Shown here piece by piece: positions 31,513 to 40,537 of a stretch of DNA of 64,000 bases. The stretch is from Agromyces cerinus subsp. cerinus (GTDB lineage Bacteria > Actinomycetota > Actinomycetes > Actinomycetales > Microbacteriaceae). Numbering within the stretch: the stretch's first letter is position 1; each line of letters opens with the position of its first letter. The notes under the pieces were generated by a model. That model worked only from the letters and a program-made list of their open reading frames with translations, did no database searches and was not told the origin of the DNA. The position numbers and the translations under genes were made by a program. Location of the stretch: contig NZ_FSRJ01000005.1 of NCBI RefSeq assembly GCF_900142065.1, positions 124,001 to 188,000 on the forward strand, given 5' to 3'.

Positions 31513-34122
31513 TTACGCCGCCGCCGGCAGCGTCACGGTCGCACGGGGCACGGATGTCACGACGAACTCGCCGTCCGCGGCATCCACCTTCACGCCCTCG
31601 CCGTCGCCGAGCGCACCGCTGACGAACAGGTCGCTGATGCGGTCGTCGATCTCGCGCTGGATGACGCGGCGCAGGGGCCGGGCACCGTACTCGGGCTCGT
31701 AACCGCGTTCGGCCAAGAACGACACCGCGGCATCCGTCACCTCGAAGGCGACCTCGCGCGCGGCGAGCCGTGACGCGGTCGCGCCGAGCATGAGGCGCAC
31801 GATCTGGGCGAGCTGCGGCTCGTCGAGCTTCTGGAACAGCACGATCTCGTCGATGCGGTTCAGGAACTCGGGGCGCATGGCCTCGCGCACCTTGCCCATG
31901 ACGCGGTTGCGCACGTCATCGGAGGAGCTGAAGCCCGAGCCATCCGTCGATGCCACGAAGCCGAGTGCACCCGAACGCGACGCGAGGAACTCCGAACCGA
32001 GGTTCGAGGTCATCACGATCACCGTGTTGCGGAAGTCGACCGTGCGGCCCTGGCCGTCGGTCAGGCGTCCGTCGTCGAGCACCTGCAGCAGCAGGTTGAA
32101 CACGTCGGGGTGCGCCTTCTCGATCTCGTCGAACAGCACGATCGAGTACGGGTTGCGCCGCACGCGCTCGGTGAGCTGCCCGGCCTCGTCGTACCCGACA
32201 TAGCCGGGAGGGGCGCCGACGAGTCGCGACACCGTGTGCCGCTCGCCGAACTCGCTCATGTCGAACCGAATGATCGCCTGCTCGTCGTCGAAGAGCGACG
32301 ACGCCAGCGCACGCGCCAGCTCGGTCTTGCCGACACCCGTCGGCCCGAGGAATAGGAACGAACCCACAGGGCGCTTGGCGTCGCCCATGCCGGTGCGGCT
32401 GCGGCGCACGGCCTTCGCGACCGCGGTGACCGCGTCGTCTTGGCCGATGACGCGCGCGTGCAGCTCGCCCTCGAGGTCGCCGAGGCGCTCGCGCTCGCTC
32501 TCGGTGAGGCGGTTCACCGGAATGCCGGTGGCCCGCGAGATCACCGCGGCGATCTCCGCTTCGTCGATCACGGTGCTCTGCTGGTTGAGTCCGTCACCCT
32601 GCTGGTTGAGCTTGTCGAAACCGGCGCGCCCCTTCTCGGTGGCCGCATCGAGCCGATCCTGCACCTTCGAGATCTCGTCACGGATGCGCGAGGCCTCCTC
32701 GTAGTGCTCGGCGCCGACGGCGGCGTTCTTGTCGGCCTCGAGGTCGGCGAGTCGCGCGATGAGCGCGGAGACATCCGTCTTCATGCCGAGCTTGAGGCGC
32801 AGACGCGCGCCGGCCTGGTCGATGAGGTCGATGGCCTTGTCGGGCAGCACCCGGTCGGTGAGGTAGCGGGCACTCAGCTCGACGGAGGCGCGCAGCGCGG
32901 CATCCGTGTACTGCACGCCGTGGTGCTCCTCGTAGGCAGGCTTCAGCCCGTGCAGAATCAGCACGGCGTCTTCGATCGAGGGCTCCCCCACGCGCACCGG
33001 CTGGAACCGGCGCTCGAGGGCGGGATCCTTCTCGATGGTGCGGTACTCCTTGAGCGTGGTCGCACCCACGAGGTGCAGCTCGCCGCGCGCGAGGCGCGGC
33101 TTCAGGATGTTGCCCGCGTCGGTGCCGCCGTCGCCCGAGCCGCCCGCGCCGACCACGGTGTGGATCTCATCGATGAAGATGATGAGCTCGCCCTTGTTTG
33201 CGGCGATCTCCTCCATGGTCTTGGTGAGGCGCTCCTCGAAGTCGCCGCGGTAGCGGGTGCCCGCGAGCATGCCGGGCAGGTCGAGCGAGATGACGCGCTT
33301 GTCGAGCAGCGCCTCGGGCACCGACTCCTCGACGATCGCGCGGGCGAGGCCCTCGACGATCGCCGTCTTGCCGACGCCGGCCTCGCCGATCAGCACCGGG
33401 TTGTTCTTGGTGCGACGGCTGAGGATCTCGATGGTCTGCTCGATCTCGTCGGCACGGCCGATCACGGGGTCGAGCTCGCCGTTCGCGGCCAACTCGGTGA
33501 GGTCGGTGCCGAACTTGTCGAGCATGGGGGTGTCGGATGCCCCAGGCTCACCCTCCTCTGCGGATTGAGCCTGTCGAAATCCGCCCGCTTCGACCGTCTC
33601 CCGCATGCCCTGCGTGAGGGCCTCGGCGGTGACGCCGGCGCGCGCGAGCACCTGGCCGGCGGGGGCGTCCTGCCCCAGCACGAGCGCGAAGAAGAGGTGC
33701 TCGGGGTCGATGTAGGTCGAGCCGGCCGAGCGCGCCACCTGGTAGCTGTGGAACAGCGCGCGGGAGGCGCTCGGGGTGATCGTGGCGGCATCCTGCTGGT
33801 TGAGCTTGTCGAAACCAGCCGCGGGCAACCGAGCCTCGGTCATCGTGACGATGCGTTCGGCAGACGCGCCGACACGCTCGATCGCCTGCGTGACGCTCTC
33901 GTCTTCGACGATCACGCGCAGGATGTGCAGGGCGTCGAGCTCGGTCTGGCCGCGCTCGAGCGCGAAGCGTCCTGCTTGACGCAGGATGCCTTGAGTACGG
34001 GCGGTCAGGAACCGGCTGAGGTCGATCGACCGAGCCTGACGCGCCTGCTCACCCGCGAGATAGCGGGCGAGAAACTCGTCGAACGAGCTCGCGCCGGCTT
34101 CGGGGTTGAAGTCTTCGGGCAC
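31513..34122 (-). CDS. clpC: ClpC-type AAA+ unfoldase with repeat-encoded linkers
   Basis: An 869-aa double-ring Clp ATPase. Order: an N-terminal Clp_N repeat domain, D1 with Walker A GEAGVGKT and [10 protein letters not shown], a middle helix with the UVR-like [19 protein letters not shown], then D2 with Walker A GPTGVGKT and arginine-finger region. LGF in [10 protein letters not shown] is a ClpP-docking tripeptide, so it probably feeds ClpP. Unusual: three inter-domain linkers contain [12 protein letters not shown] or GFRQAQSAE segments encoded by a dispersed DNA repeat. The start is set at GTG 34122, 4 nt after AGGAGG; a TTG at 34125 is possible. It is an extra Clp paralog rather than certain housekeeping ClpC. 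Confidence 0.88.
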   Translation of the reverse strand: MPEDFNPEAGASSFDEFLARYLAGEQARQARSIDLSRFLTARTQGILRQAGRFALERGQTELDALHILRVIVEDESVTQAIERVGASAERIVTMTEARLPAAGFDKLNQQDAATITPSASRALFHSYQVARSAGSTYIDPEHLFFALVLGQDAPAGQVLARAGVTAEALTQGMRETVEAGGFRQAQSAEEGEPGASDTPMLDKFGTDLTELAANGELDPVIGRADEIEQTIEILSRRTKNNPVLIGEAGVGKTAIVEGLARAIVEESVPEALLDKRVISLDLPGMLAGTRYRGDFEERLTKTMEEIAANKGELIIFIDEIHTVVGAGGSGDGGTDAGNILKPRLARGELHLVGATTLKEYRTIEKDPALERRFQPVRVGEPSIEDAVLILHGLKPAYEEHHGVQYTDAALRASVELSARYLTDRVLPDKAIDLIDQAGARLRLKLGMKTDVSALIARLADLEADKNAAVGAEHYEEASRIRDEISKVQDRLDAATEKGRAGFDKLNQQGDGLNQQSTVIDEAEIAAVISRATGIPVNRLTESERERLGDLEGELHARVIGQDDAVTAVAKAVRRSRTGMGDAKRPVGSFLFLGPTGVGKTELARALASSLFDDEQAIIRFDMSEFGERHTVSRLVGAPPGYVGYDEAGQLTERVRRNPYSIVLFDEIEKAHPDVFNLLLQVLDDGRLTDGQGRTVDFRNTVIVMTSNLGSEFLASRSGALGFVASTDGSGFSSSDDVRNRVMGKVREAMRPEFLNRIDEIVLFQKLDEPQLAQIVRLMLGATASRLAAREVAFEVTDAAVSFLAERGYEPEYGARPLRRVIQREIDDRISDLFVSGALGDGEGVKVDAADGEFVVTSVPRATVTLPAAA
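32578..32625 (-). repeat. Dispersed TTTCGACAAGCTCAACCAGC repeat, two units inside clpC
   Basis: A full unit (32599-32625) and a shortened one (32578-32590) lie in frame between the UVR-like helix and D2, adding FDKLNQQ and LNQQ at about residues 499-516. Confidence 0.75.
33558..33584 (-). repeat. Variant dispersed repeat inside clpC
   Basis: ATTTCGACAGGCTCAATCC is a sequence variant of the same repeat, placed in frame between the N-domain and D1. It reads GFRQAQSAE in the protein. Confidence 0.65.
33793..33819 (-). repeat. Dispersed TTTCGACAAGCTCAACCAGC repeat inside clpC
   Basis: A full unit in frame at about residues 101-110, between the two halves of the Clp N-domain, reading GFDKLNQQ. 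Confidence 0.75.
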
Positions 34123-34125
34123 CAA

Positions 34126-34411
34126 TCCTCCTGGAAGTTGAGCGGGGTACGCTCAAGTTCAACGCGGAGAGGGCGTGGGTATTCCCGACTTCGGGTAGCG
34201 ACGTCCTGCGGTCATGTTCGCACGCGTCGCGTCTCAAAATCTGCTGTGGTTCGATCCCGTCAGTTCCTCGAACCCCGCAACCCCAGGCACCCGGGTCGCT
34301 CATGTCAGAGCACGTCGACTGGCCGGGTGTGGCGACGCACCTGCCATCAGCAGGGTTCTGGACTCTGCTGCACTTCTCGACCCTGGGTAAGGAACCTCGG
34401 CTCCTCAAGTG
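34126..34411. other. Non-coding left edge of the low-GC accessory region
   Basis: A 286-bp gap between clpC and the HNH-like gene. GGTTCGATCCC at about 34248 resembles a tRNA T-arm but no cloverleaf can be drawn. Base composition changes here from about 70% G+C to visibly lower. No gene is seen. Confidence 0.5.
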
Positions 34412-35176
34412 CTAATTGAAAGTCGGGAACGAAGCGCGTTCCTCTGCAGGCAGAGCTTCCCGCCCCATTTCGACGAGATCCCCCTCGAACGTAGTTGTCC
34501 CGAGCGGGTCATCGGCATTGAGCAACCAGTAGTAGCGGAACCAGCCCCACGAGTAATGGCTCCTAATCACGCTGACCTGCCGGGCCTCGTTCGTATACAC
34601 CTCTGCATCGCCGAAGAACGAGCCCCACGGCATATCGCCCGTGAGTCGCAGCTCCAGCATGTCTTGCTGGATCGACAACGTGAAATGAAAATGCGGAGCC
34701 GCGCCAATTGCGCTTGGGTCGTTCAAGTAACCTCGCACACCGTCAGGGATTTGAACTCCAGATTCCACGGCTCGGCAGCAGGCGTGCTTGACGAAATACT
34801 TGATCAGGTTCGTTCGCTCTGCTGCCCAATCCGCACCGTAGACCTCTGAGAATCGGAACCGCCTGGACGTTCCCATTTCTTCTTCGTGATCCACGATGTA
34901 CGCCAGCATCTTTTGGTAGGCGCGATCGAAAGGCTGACTGCGAGCGTTGTTGCAGTTCGCGCACATCGACGGAGGGAACTTTGCCAGGGCTGAATTGGGG
35001 CCCTGTACCTGCAGCAACTTCTCGGAGAAGTCGCCGTGAACGACGGCGCCATCACCAATCCAGGGTCCTGGGCCGTTTGCGAGTCGAAGCTCATACGCAG
35101 TGAATTTGTGCTCGCGAGAATCTGCAATGGCACCACACCACCAACATGATGGCCGAGCGACCGCAGTGTCCGTCAT
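34412..35176 (-). CDS. Putative HNH-type zinc-binding nuclease-like protein
   Basis: A 254-aa protein in low-GC DNA. The N-terminus has CWWCGAIADSREHKF, a first CxxC followed by an EH pair, then MCANCNNARSQPFDRAYQKM, a second CxxC followed by an asparagine-rich turn. Two CxxC pairs around an REH/N core are the layout of treble-clef HNH_5-like endonucleases. The C-terminal 150 residues (HFHFTLSIQQDMLELRL, YSWGWFRYYWLLN) match nothing known to me. Nuclease activity is inferred from the motif only. It is divergent from the membrane/coiled-coil gene and lies at the edge of the acquired region. Confidence 0.6.
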   Translation of the reverse strand: MTDTAVARPSCWWCGAIADSREHKFTAYELRLANGPGPWIGDGAVVHGDFSEKLLQVQGPNSALAKFPPSMCANCNNARSQPFDRAYQKMLAYIVDHEEEMGTSRRFRFSEVYGADWAAERTNLIKYFVKHACCRAVESGVQIPDGVRGYLNDPSAIGAAPHFHFTLSIQQDMLELRLTGDMPWGSFFGDAEVYTNEARQVSVIRSHYSWGWFRYYWLLNADDPLGTTTFEGDLVEMGREALPAEERASFPTFN

Positions 35177-35263
35177 GATCGAACGTTAGCGTTGTTTCAA
35201 CGCAAACCGCGCGTAAGCACGCACCCAAACCAATGGCGGTGGGAACGTGGATACATTCGTCCC

Positions 35264-35896
35264 ATGTCACCCGAAGAGTCCGCAGCTGTCGCTGCTTGGG
35301 TTGCCGCATTCGTCGCCATTATCTTCGGGGGAACCGGTTTCATCGTCGGGCTCGTCGGTCTTCGTCATGCACGACAGGCAAAAGAGGCTGCCGCCGCAGC
35401 CAACCTGATCGCCAAGGAAGCGAACGGGATTTCAAAGAAGGCCAATTTCCTCTCGAACGAGTCCAACGAGATCGCTCGAGAGGCCAACGAAATTTCAGGT
35501 CGCGTATCTGAACTGAGTTACGAGCAACACGATGTCGTTTGGGAATGGGAATTCGACTCGGCGAATGATGGCGTCGTGACCATCCAGAACCTGGGCAAGG
35601 ACGAGGCACACGAGGTCACTATCCAGTTCATGTTCGAGAGTACGACGGAGGCAAACCCCTCTCCGATTCAGGTCGCGGGTCGCGAGGTCGTGAAGTTCAC
35701 CATCCCCACTCTGCGCGAGTCAATCGCGAAGGAGCGCGCTGAGGAGCGGGAGTCGGCGCGACATGCTGGGAGCCCGTACCGCTCGCCCCACTTCCCCTCG
35801 ATGTATCGCGCTCGTCTTCGGGTGAAGTGGCGCACTGCTAGGGGAACTCCCAAACAGTCAGACACGGACTGGACTACCGCCTACCTGCCCACATAG
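35264..35896 (+). CDS. Membrane-anchored coiled-coil protein of unknown function
   Basis: A 210-aa protein. One transmembrane helix (VAAWVAAFVAIIFGGTGFIVGLVGL) near residues 9-33 is followed by a heptad-like helix of about 50 residues with repeated KEA/KKA/NEIAREANEIS units. Then comes a soluble beta-rich domain (VVWEWEFDSANDGVVTIQNLG...HEVTIQFMFES). The ATG at 35264 starts just before the helix. Codon use is less G/C-biased than the backbone. Such helix-plus-coiled-coil proteins are common in phage and defence loci, but no family is recognised. Confidence 0.6.
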   Translation: MSPEESAAVAAWVAAFVAIIFGGTGFIVGLVGLRHARQAKEAAAAANLIAKEANGISKKANFLSNESNEIAREANEISGRVSELSYEQHDVVWEWEFDSANDGVVTIQNLGKDEAHEVTIQFMFESTTEANPSPIQVAGREVVKFTIPTLRESIAKERAEERESARHAGSPYRSPHFPSMYRARLRVKWRTARGTPKQSDTDWTTAYLPT

Positions 35897-36003
35897 TTCT
35901 ACCGGGGATATCGGCAAGGGGAACCGACTACCCCGGAAATGGGGACACCCCGAGCGAGCCGAGGTGCCGAAATGGAATCCCGAGCCCCAGTAGGGTACGG
36001 AAC

Positions 36004-36609
36004 ATGGCACGAATCGAGGGCGAGTCGGCGCAGGCGAAAGGTGCCGATGGCGCTCGTCGCGCGAAGCGCTGGCTAGAGTCCACCACCCGCGTGAGCGCCC
36101 AGTGGGTAAACCCAGACCCCCCGGCCGTGAAGAAGCTCCGGTTCACATGGCCACACGGTGGCCAGAATTTTTCGTTCGACCTCGGGGGATTCCTCAAGCA
36201 CGGCGACTACGACGGCGAGATGTTCTTCGCAGAGTCGAAGAACTACGCGACGCCAAGCGACCTTCCGGACCACTACTCGAAGTTCCTCGCTCAGTGTTAC
36301 GTGGCATACCTGGACAAGCCGAGTTTCTGCGACCACTTCATGTGGGTGGCTTGGAGTCCGCACTCGATCAACCAGTGGCCGAACCTGATGAGCGAGGGCT
36401 ACGTTCGGAAACACGTTCTGAAACACCGAGACAAAGTGTTCGGCGTCGAGAGCGAAGAGGAAGCCCGACCGCTCATCGATGACGATGCGGTGTCGGCTGT
36501 TGCCAAGAGACTGTGGCTAATCATCCTCTCGGAGAAGCAGGAAACACTCGTAATCTCCAAGGAGCACCGCGGCGTTATCGACAAATACGAGACCGGAAAG
36601 GACGACTGA
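36004..36609 (+). CDS. Putative PD-(D/E)XK nuclease-like protein, first gene of a coupled pair
   Basis: A 201-aa protein. The N-terminus AKGADGARRAKRWLES recalls the G-x-x-GE/RRA helix that opens many restriction-endonuclease-like folds. The core shows Asp59 in FSFDLGG and E-S-K at residues 77-79 in FFAESKNYA, a fitting D...ExK active site, followed by a helix-rich part. It is separated by 1 bp from the next gene, so translation is coupled. The DNA is lower in G+C than the backbone. A nuclease role in anti-phage or mobile-element biology is an inference from fold and setting. Confidence 0.6.
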   Translation: MARIEGESAQAKGADGARRAKRWLESTTRVSAQWVNPDPPAVKKLRFTWPHGGQNFSFDLGGFLKHGDYDGEMFFAESKNYATPSDLPDHYSKFLAQCYVAYLDKPSFCDHFMWVAWSPHSINQWPNLMSEGYVRKHVLKHRDKVFGVESEEEARPLIDDDAVSAVAKRLWLIILSEKQETLVISKEHRGVIDKYETGKDD

Positions 36610-36610
36610 C

Positions 36611-38083
36611 GTGGAGACCTCCGGTTACACCACCCAGATCCGTGACGGCCTCTTCGATCCTTCCCCTCGCGATTCCATATTCCGGGTCAAGGCGGCAGTC
36701 GCGGACGAACTGGCCGCGCTTGACGACACGGCACGGATTCGTTCGACGGACTTCTTCAACCACACATTCGCGCCGGACTTCGTGCTGACATGGCCAGACA
36801 AGGCCGAACGTCACGTCTTCCTCCGGATGAGTTATGACCTCAACGCCCTCGTCGAAGACGTCGCCCTCATCGACTCGCACGACCCATTCATCTTTGGGTT
36901 GACCCCCAACGAAGGCACCGAGAAGGACAGCCGCATCGATGGTGCGGTCGAGGAGAGCGGCGCGATGTTCGCCGAGCCGGACGCGCTGGAACGCTTGATC
37001 GACCGGAAGAAGACAGATTCGACGGCCAACATGCTGAGCAACGCGATCGCCCAAGGTGGGCGCGGGACGTTCATCGGCAACGAAGCTGTGGAGTTCGCAT
37101 CGGTTGTGTCTCGGGGATTCGAAGCTGCCTCTGACGTGAAGGCGGCAGGCACCGCCGAGGCGATCTCAGAAATCGAAGAACGTCTGGGCGGTCCGCAGGC
37201 GTGGCGTATGAACCGTGTCCTCCAAGCCGTGTGGGAGGGCAGCGAGGGTCCACTCATGCTGTTCCCCGGAAAGGCCGACCTGTCCGGGCGACTCAACATC
37301 GAGTCACTGCGATACCTCGTGACTTACATGCGGACCGACGATCCCGAGTTCTGGAAGAGGGTGGGCCGTGGCTTGAAGATGGCCGACCTCGAACACCTGG
37401 ACTTCGCCGCGTCCAGGCCGAATATCGAGCGTTTGATCAAGGCCAACCTCGACATACTCTCCGCGCGGGCAATGGTGCTCGTTGACGACCCACTGGGTGT
37501 TGGTGAGATCGACCGGGAATCCAAATTCAGCTGGGACATCCGCGAACGCCGCCTGACCTTCGAAGCGCCAGGGTTCTTTGCATTCATCGGTGCGACGAAG
37601 AAGGATCTCGAAAGTGTTAGGAAGACGACCGCCAACCCTGTTGCGGTTTCGACCTTCGTCGACCGGGCCGAGAAAGCTGAACTTGCGGAGGTGACTCTTC
37701 ACTCGGGCAGTGAGGTCTTCATCTTGAAGCACGAGGACGGCGCAATCGACACCCACCGCCTCGTCGGAGTTTCCGGGCAATTCGACGGCCCTTCCGAGGT
37801 GACGCAGGCCATCGCGACGTCGAGCTCAGGTCGAGTCACGGTTGACCTCACTGCGATGTCAGGCACTGGCCAGACACGGAGCAAGATTCGCCTCGCTGAT
37901 CTGCTCGTCACTGCCACCCCACTCCTCCGCGACCTGCCGTACGAGGACACTGAGGCGCTGAATCACTATCTGGCGTACGAGGTCGATCACGGCGGGGTGA
38001 CACTCGATGTACCGGACGACGAGGAGTCACTGGTTGATGACGGTGTTGCCGGCGGCGCCGAACCAGACGATGAGGACGAGTAG
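36611..38083 (+). CDS. 490-aa partner protein of unknown function
   Basis: A 490-aa protein starting with GTG 1 bp after the nuclease-like gene's stop. No family is recognised. Residues 45-75 (STDFFNHTFAPDFVLTWPDK, then RHVFLRM) resemble a degenerate PD-(D/E)XK core in which the usual E-x-K is R-x-M, so an inactive nuclease-like N-domain is possible. The middle is helical (EAISEIEERLGG, LIKANLDILSARAM); the C-terminal part is beta-rich and ends in a very acidic tail (DDEESLVDD...EPDDEDE). It is probably the effector's structural or sensing partner. Confidence 0.6.
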   Translation: METSGYTTQIRDGLFDPSPRDSIFRVKAAVADELAALDDTARIRSTDFFNHTFAPDFVLTWPDKAERHVFLRMSYDLNALVEDVALIDSHDPFIFGLTPNEGTEKDSRIDGAVEESGAMFAEPDALERLIDRKKTDSTANMLSNAIAQGGRGTFIGNEAVEFASVVSRGFEAASDVKAAGTAEAISEIEERLGGPQAWRMNRVLQAVWEGSEGPLMLFPGKADLSGRLNIESLRYLVTYMRTDDPEFWKRVGRGLKMADLEHLDFAASRPNIERLIKANLDILSARAMVLVDDPLGVGEIDRESKFSWDIRERRLTFEAPGFFAFIGATKKDLESVRKTTANPVAVSTFVDRAEKAELAEVTLHSGSEVFILKHEDGAIDTHRLVGVSGQFDGPSEVTQAIATSSSGRVTVDLTAMSGTGQTRSKIRLADLLVTATPLLRDLPYEDTEALNHYLAYEVDHGGVTLDVPDDEESLVDDGVAGGAEPDDEDE

Positions 38084-38136
38084 ATCAAATTCTTCCGCAA
38101 GCAGCACACGGCCTGTTCTGATGTAGACCGCCGCTG

Positions 38137-38222
38137 AGAGTATCGAATGGGCGGCCGAAGAGCCGATTCGTGACTCGGGCCGCGACTACACGATCCTCAA
38201 GGCTGGCATGGTCTACGGCCAA
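38137..38222 (+). pseudogene. Degenerate internal fragment of the NAD-dependent epimerase gene (copy 1)
   Basis: About 86 bp align with 41248-41332 of the epimerase gene (TGGGCGGCCGAAGAG, CGACTACACGATCCTCAAGG, TCTACGGCC shared), with several substitutions. It is free-standing in the gap after the 490-aa gene and too short to be functional. Confidence 0.8.
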
Positions 38223-38292
38223 CGCCCCAAGTCCGCACTTCACAAGCAGTGCTCATCCCACCCAAAGCGGGGTTCGGACCCGTCCCGCGATG

Positions 38293-40062
38293 CTAATCGA
38301 GACCGTGAACCAGTCGTGACAGGTTGTGAACCTTCGCCGAACCCCTGACAAGGTCTCTACGCCACTCGAATGCACCCTCACTCAAGTCGCTGAGTACTAA
38401 CCCGAACGTTCCCAGAATCTCAGCGCTCGCAATGCATGCGACGTCCAAACTAAGGGCTGTCATTTCGGGACTCAAGGTCCCAAAGCGCAGAGCCCCATTC
38501 CGGAACCGCACCGAGTGAAGCAGACCAAGCGGAGTCATGTGGGTCACCTGACTAAGCGCTGAATATGCGACCTTCAGCCACCCTGGCTCAGGGAAGGACT
38601 GACCGAGCATCCCCAGCATTTGCGCCACAGGAGGAAGCGGCACTCTCCCCCGACTCGCCGTCGATGGCACTCGCGACTGATCAACGTACTCGGGAAGCGC
38701 AAAGAACCGTTCCGCAGCCGCCCTGGAAACGCCGCTTGTGATTAGTTGGTCAATCGTCTTCTTGCGACGCGCTCGGTACTCATCAAAGAACTGCGTAGCT
38801 TGTTTCTCAAACGTGGGTACGTCCTGCGTTGCGTATCGCCACCTAGTTCGAGCGGCTTCCTCCAGCATCAGTCGAGCCACAAATGGCAGGATGATCGAAG
38901 CGCCCGGCTGATTGTTGACAGTCAACAGACTCTGAAAGTTTGAGATGGCCGCCCCGTAGCTGAGCACAGCGTGAAAGGTTTGATTCGGGGCCCAAGGGTC
39001 TACCTTGAATCGCCCAACAAGCTCGGCGTACTCCTGCACCGCGTCCCAAACCGGCTCTACGGAAGCAACGTCAGGCAGGAGGGCGCTCGTCTTCGGTGTA
39101 GCGCGCGGGTCAGGAGCAAATGGACCGTTCCGTCGTGAGGCAGTCGAACGCTTACGGCCTCCAGTAGCTCGAGAGTTAGGGCGCCCGACCAACTTGTGCA
39201 CAGCGGTCGCGGCAGTCGATACGTTGTGGGCTAGATCGAGCGCAGTGTTGATGAAAGCGGCCTTCGGAACTTCTTGTGGCCACCAAACCCCGTCCGGGAC
39301 CGAGGAGCCCACCAGCGTACCCACTACCCCAATCGCAGCGGCCTGCATGAACAAAGCCTCGTGATCGAATCGGAGATCGAACCCAACGCCACCGGCTTCG
39401 GCCACGCTGCTAAGGAGGCCAAGATAATTGCCATGACCGCTGTGTGCGAGGATCATGGTCGTCCCGTAGAGCTCTGCACTCGACAGCAATTCGTGCATGC
39501 GTTCCATCAATTGTTGCGATTGCGGCCGGGCTGAAACTACCGGATTAAGACGGCCCTCCAAGTATTCCGCGAGCAGGTCGTTGTCGCTGGGCAGTGGCTC
39601 TAGCCGGGCCCATCCCTGCGCCTGACCAGTGAGTCCTGCGATGTTGGGTAGAGGTTGCAGCCAACGGTTCAGTGCTCCGCAAGTACTGCCAGTACTGCCA
39701 AGCGTTTCGCAGATGCCGTCGCGTTCGCGAAGCAACTCCGCCAACAAACCCGCCTCGCGTGGCGCATCAGACGCAATCCACCACCACTTCAGCGCGTCGA
39801 CAAGGAGGCCACGGCTCATTGCTCCCATCGCTGTCCCGCCGAATCCTGCGCCAATCAAGGACTCGACACAATCGAAACGCTGTCGCGCGGACGCGAATGC
39901 GAGCCCCGTCAAGAATCGCTGCGGCAACGCACCGAGACGATAATCAATCGGGAGTTCGTCGATGTGCAGCCGCAGGGCTCTAGTGGCGTTTCTCAGGCGT
40001 GCGACGTCCCCCGGCGCGATGCGTCCGTCCGGGCGCTGGGTGTTCTCTCTCATCGATACCAT
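38293..40062 (-). CDS. 589-aa protein of unknown function
   Basis: A large, mostly helical protein in low-GC DNA with no recognised domain. Features seen: MSRGLLVDALKWWWI near residue 85, a glycine-rich AEAGGVGFDLRFDHEALFMQAAAIG segment, a basic region RATGGRKRSTASRRNG that may touch nucleic acid, and a helical C-half with FFDEYRARRKKTIDQLI. The start is uncertain: ATG 40062 or 40053. The open frame extends further left without conserved features, across an 18-bp tandem duplication. It lies between two epimerase fragments and opposite in direction to the nuclease-like pair. Confidence 0.6.
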   Translation of the reverse strand: MVSMRENTQRPDGRIAPGDVARLRNATRALRLHIDELPIDYRLGALPQRFLTGLAFASARQRFDCVESLIGAGFGGTAMGAMSRGLLVDALKWWWIASDAPREAGLLAELLRERDGICETLGSTGSTCGALNRWLQPLPNIAGLTGQAQGWARLEPLPSDNDLLAEYLEGRLNPVVSARPQSQQLMERMHELLSSAELYGTTMILAHSGHGNYLGLLSSVAEAGGVGFDLRFDHEALFMQAAAIGVVGTLVGSSVPDGVWWPQEVPKAAFINTALDLAHNVSTAATAVHKLVGRPNSRATGGRKRSTASRRNGPFAPDPRATPKTSALLPDVASVEPVWDAVQEYAELVGRFKVDPWAPNQTFHAVLSYGAAISNFQSLLTVNNQPGASIILPFVARLMLEEAARTRWRYATQDVPTFEKQATQFFDEYRARRKKTIDQLITSGVSRAAAERFFALPEYVDQSRVPSTASRGRVPLPPVAQMLGMLGQSFPEPGWLKVAYSALSQVTHMTPLGLLHSVRFRNGALRFGTLSPEMTALSLDVACIASAEILGTFGLVLSDLSEGAFEWRRDLVRGSAKVHNLSRLVHGLD

Positions 40063-40230
40063 CGTGAACCGCGCATGAAGTTCGCCTCCTCTTGAACCTG
40101 CCATGCCGGTGCCTTGGCGATGACAGCGTAGTGTGAATGGGCCCAACATCCCGCTCGCCCTGCGGCATGCCGCCCCCTTGAGGCGGACCCGCGCGTGAGC
40201 GACCGACCTCAGCAGTGCGGCGAGCACCTT

Positions 40231-40266
40231 ATTCCACGGCGCAGACTCATTCCACGGCGCAGACTC
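40231..40266. repeat. 18-bp perfect tandem duplication
   Basis: ATTCCACGGCGCAGACTC occurs twice in direct succession, 169 bp upstream of the 589-aa gene's start. It could be a short repeat expansion or a mark of insertion. Confidence 0.8.
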
Positions 40267-40370
40267 GCTAAAATTCGCACCACAAAAGTGCCTGAGCGCG
40301 AACACGAAGTTCGCGGAGGCGATGCCTTCTAGTCCTTCGCGGCTGCATCTGCGTCTTCCGGAGGTCGGAA

Positions 40371-40482
40371 GATCATCATGCTGAGCTCCCTGCGGGCCCG
40401 ACCGACTGCGGATTCCCCTACAGGAGTCGAAATGGGCGGCCGGAGAGCTGATCCGCGACGCTGGCCTCGACAACACGATCCT
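40371..40482 (+). pseudogene. Degenerate internal fragment of the epimerase gene (copy 2)
   Basis: About 110 bp align with 41193-41310 of the epimerase gene, sharing ATCATGCTGAGC, CGAAATGGGCGGCCG and GAGCTGATCCGCGACG with scattered changes and small gaps. Homology stops abruptly at about 40482. Confidence 0.8.
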
Positions 40483-40537
40483 CCCGAGGCGACCACAGCT
40501 CAGCACGCCAGCATGAAGCCGCGCTCGGGATCACGGC

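Larger units (their letters stand above)
40063..40537. other. Non-coding stretch with an 18-bp tandem duplication and an epimerase fragment
   Basis: A 475-bp gap. Besides the tandem repeat at 40231 and the epimerase fragment at 40371, a GAGGAGGCGAAC sequence near 40085 looks like a ribosome binding site for the leftward gene but is too far from its in-frame ATG. No complete gene is seen. Confidence 0.5.

Noticed and set aside
34240..34275. tRNA-like T-arm (GGTTCGATCCC) that could be an attachment site beside the accessory region
   Set aside because: No acceptor, D or anticodon stems can be paired around it, and no second copy is seen at the other end of the region.
40170..40506. Longer N-terminus for the 589-aa protein
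   Set aside because: The open upstream part spans an 18-bp tandem duplication and part of an epimerase fragment, so it is unlikely to be coding.
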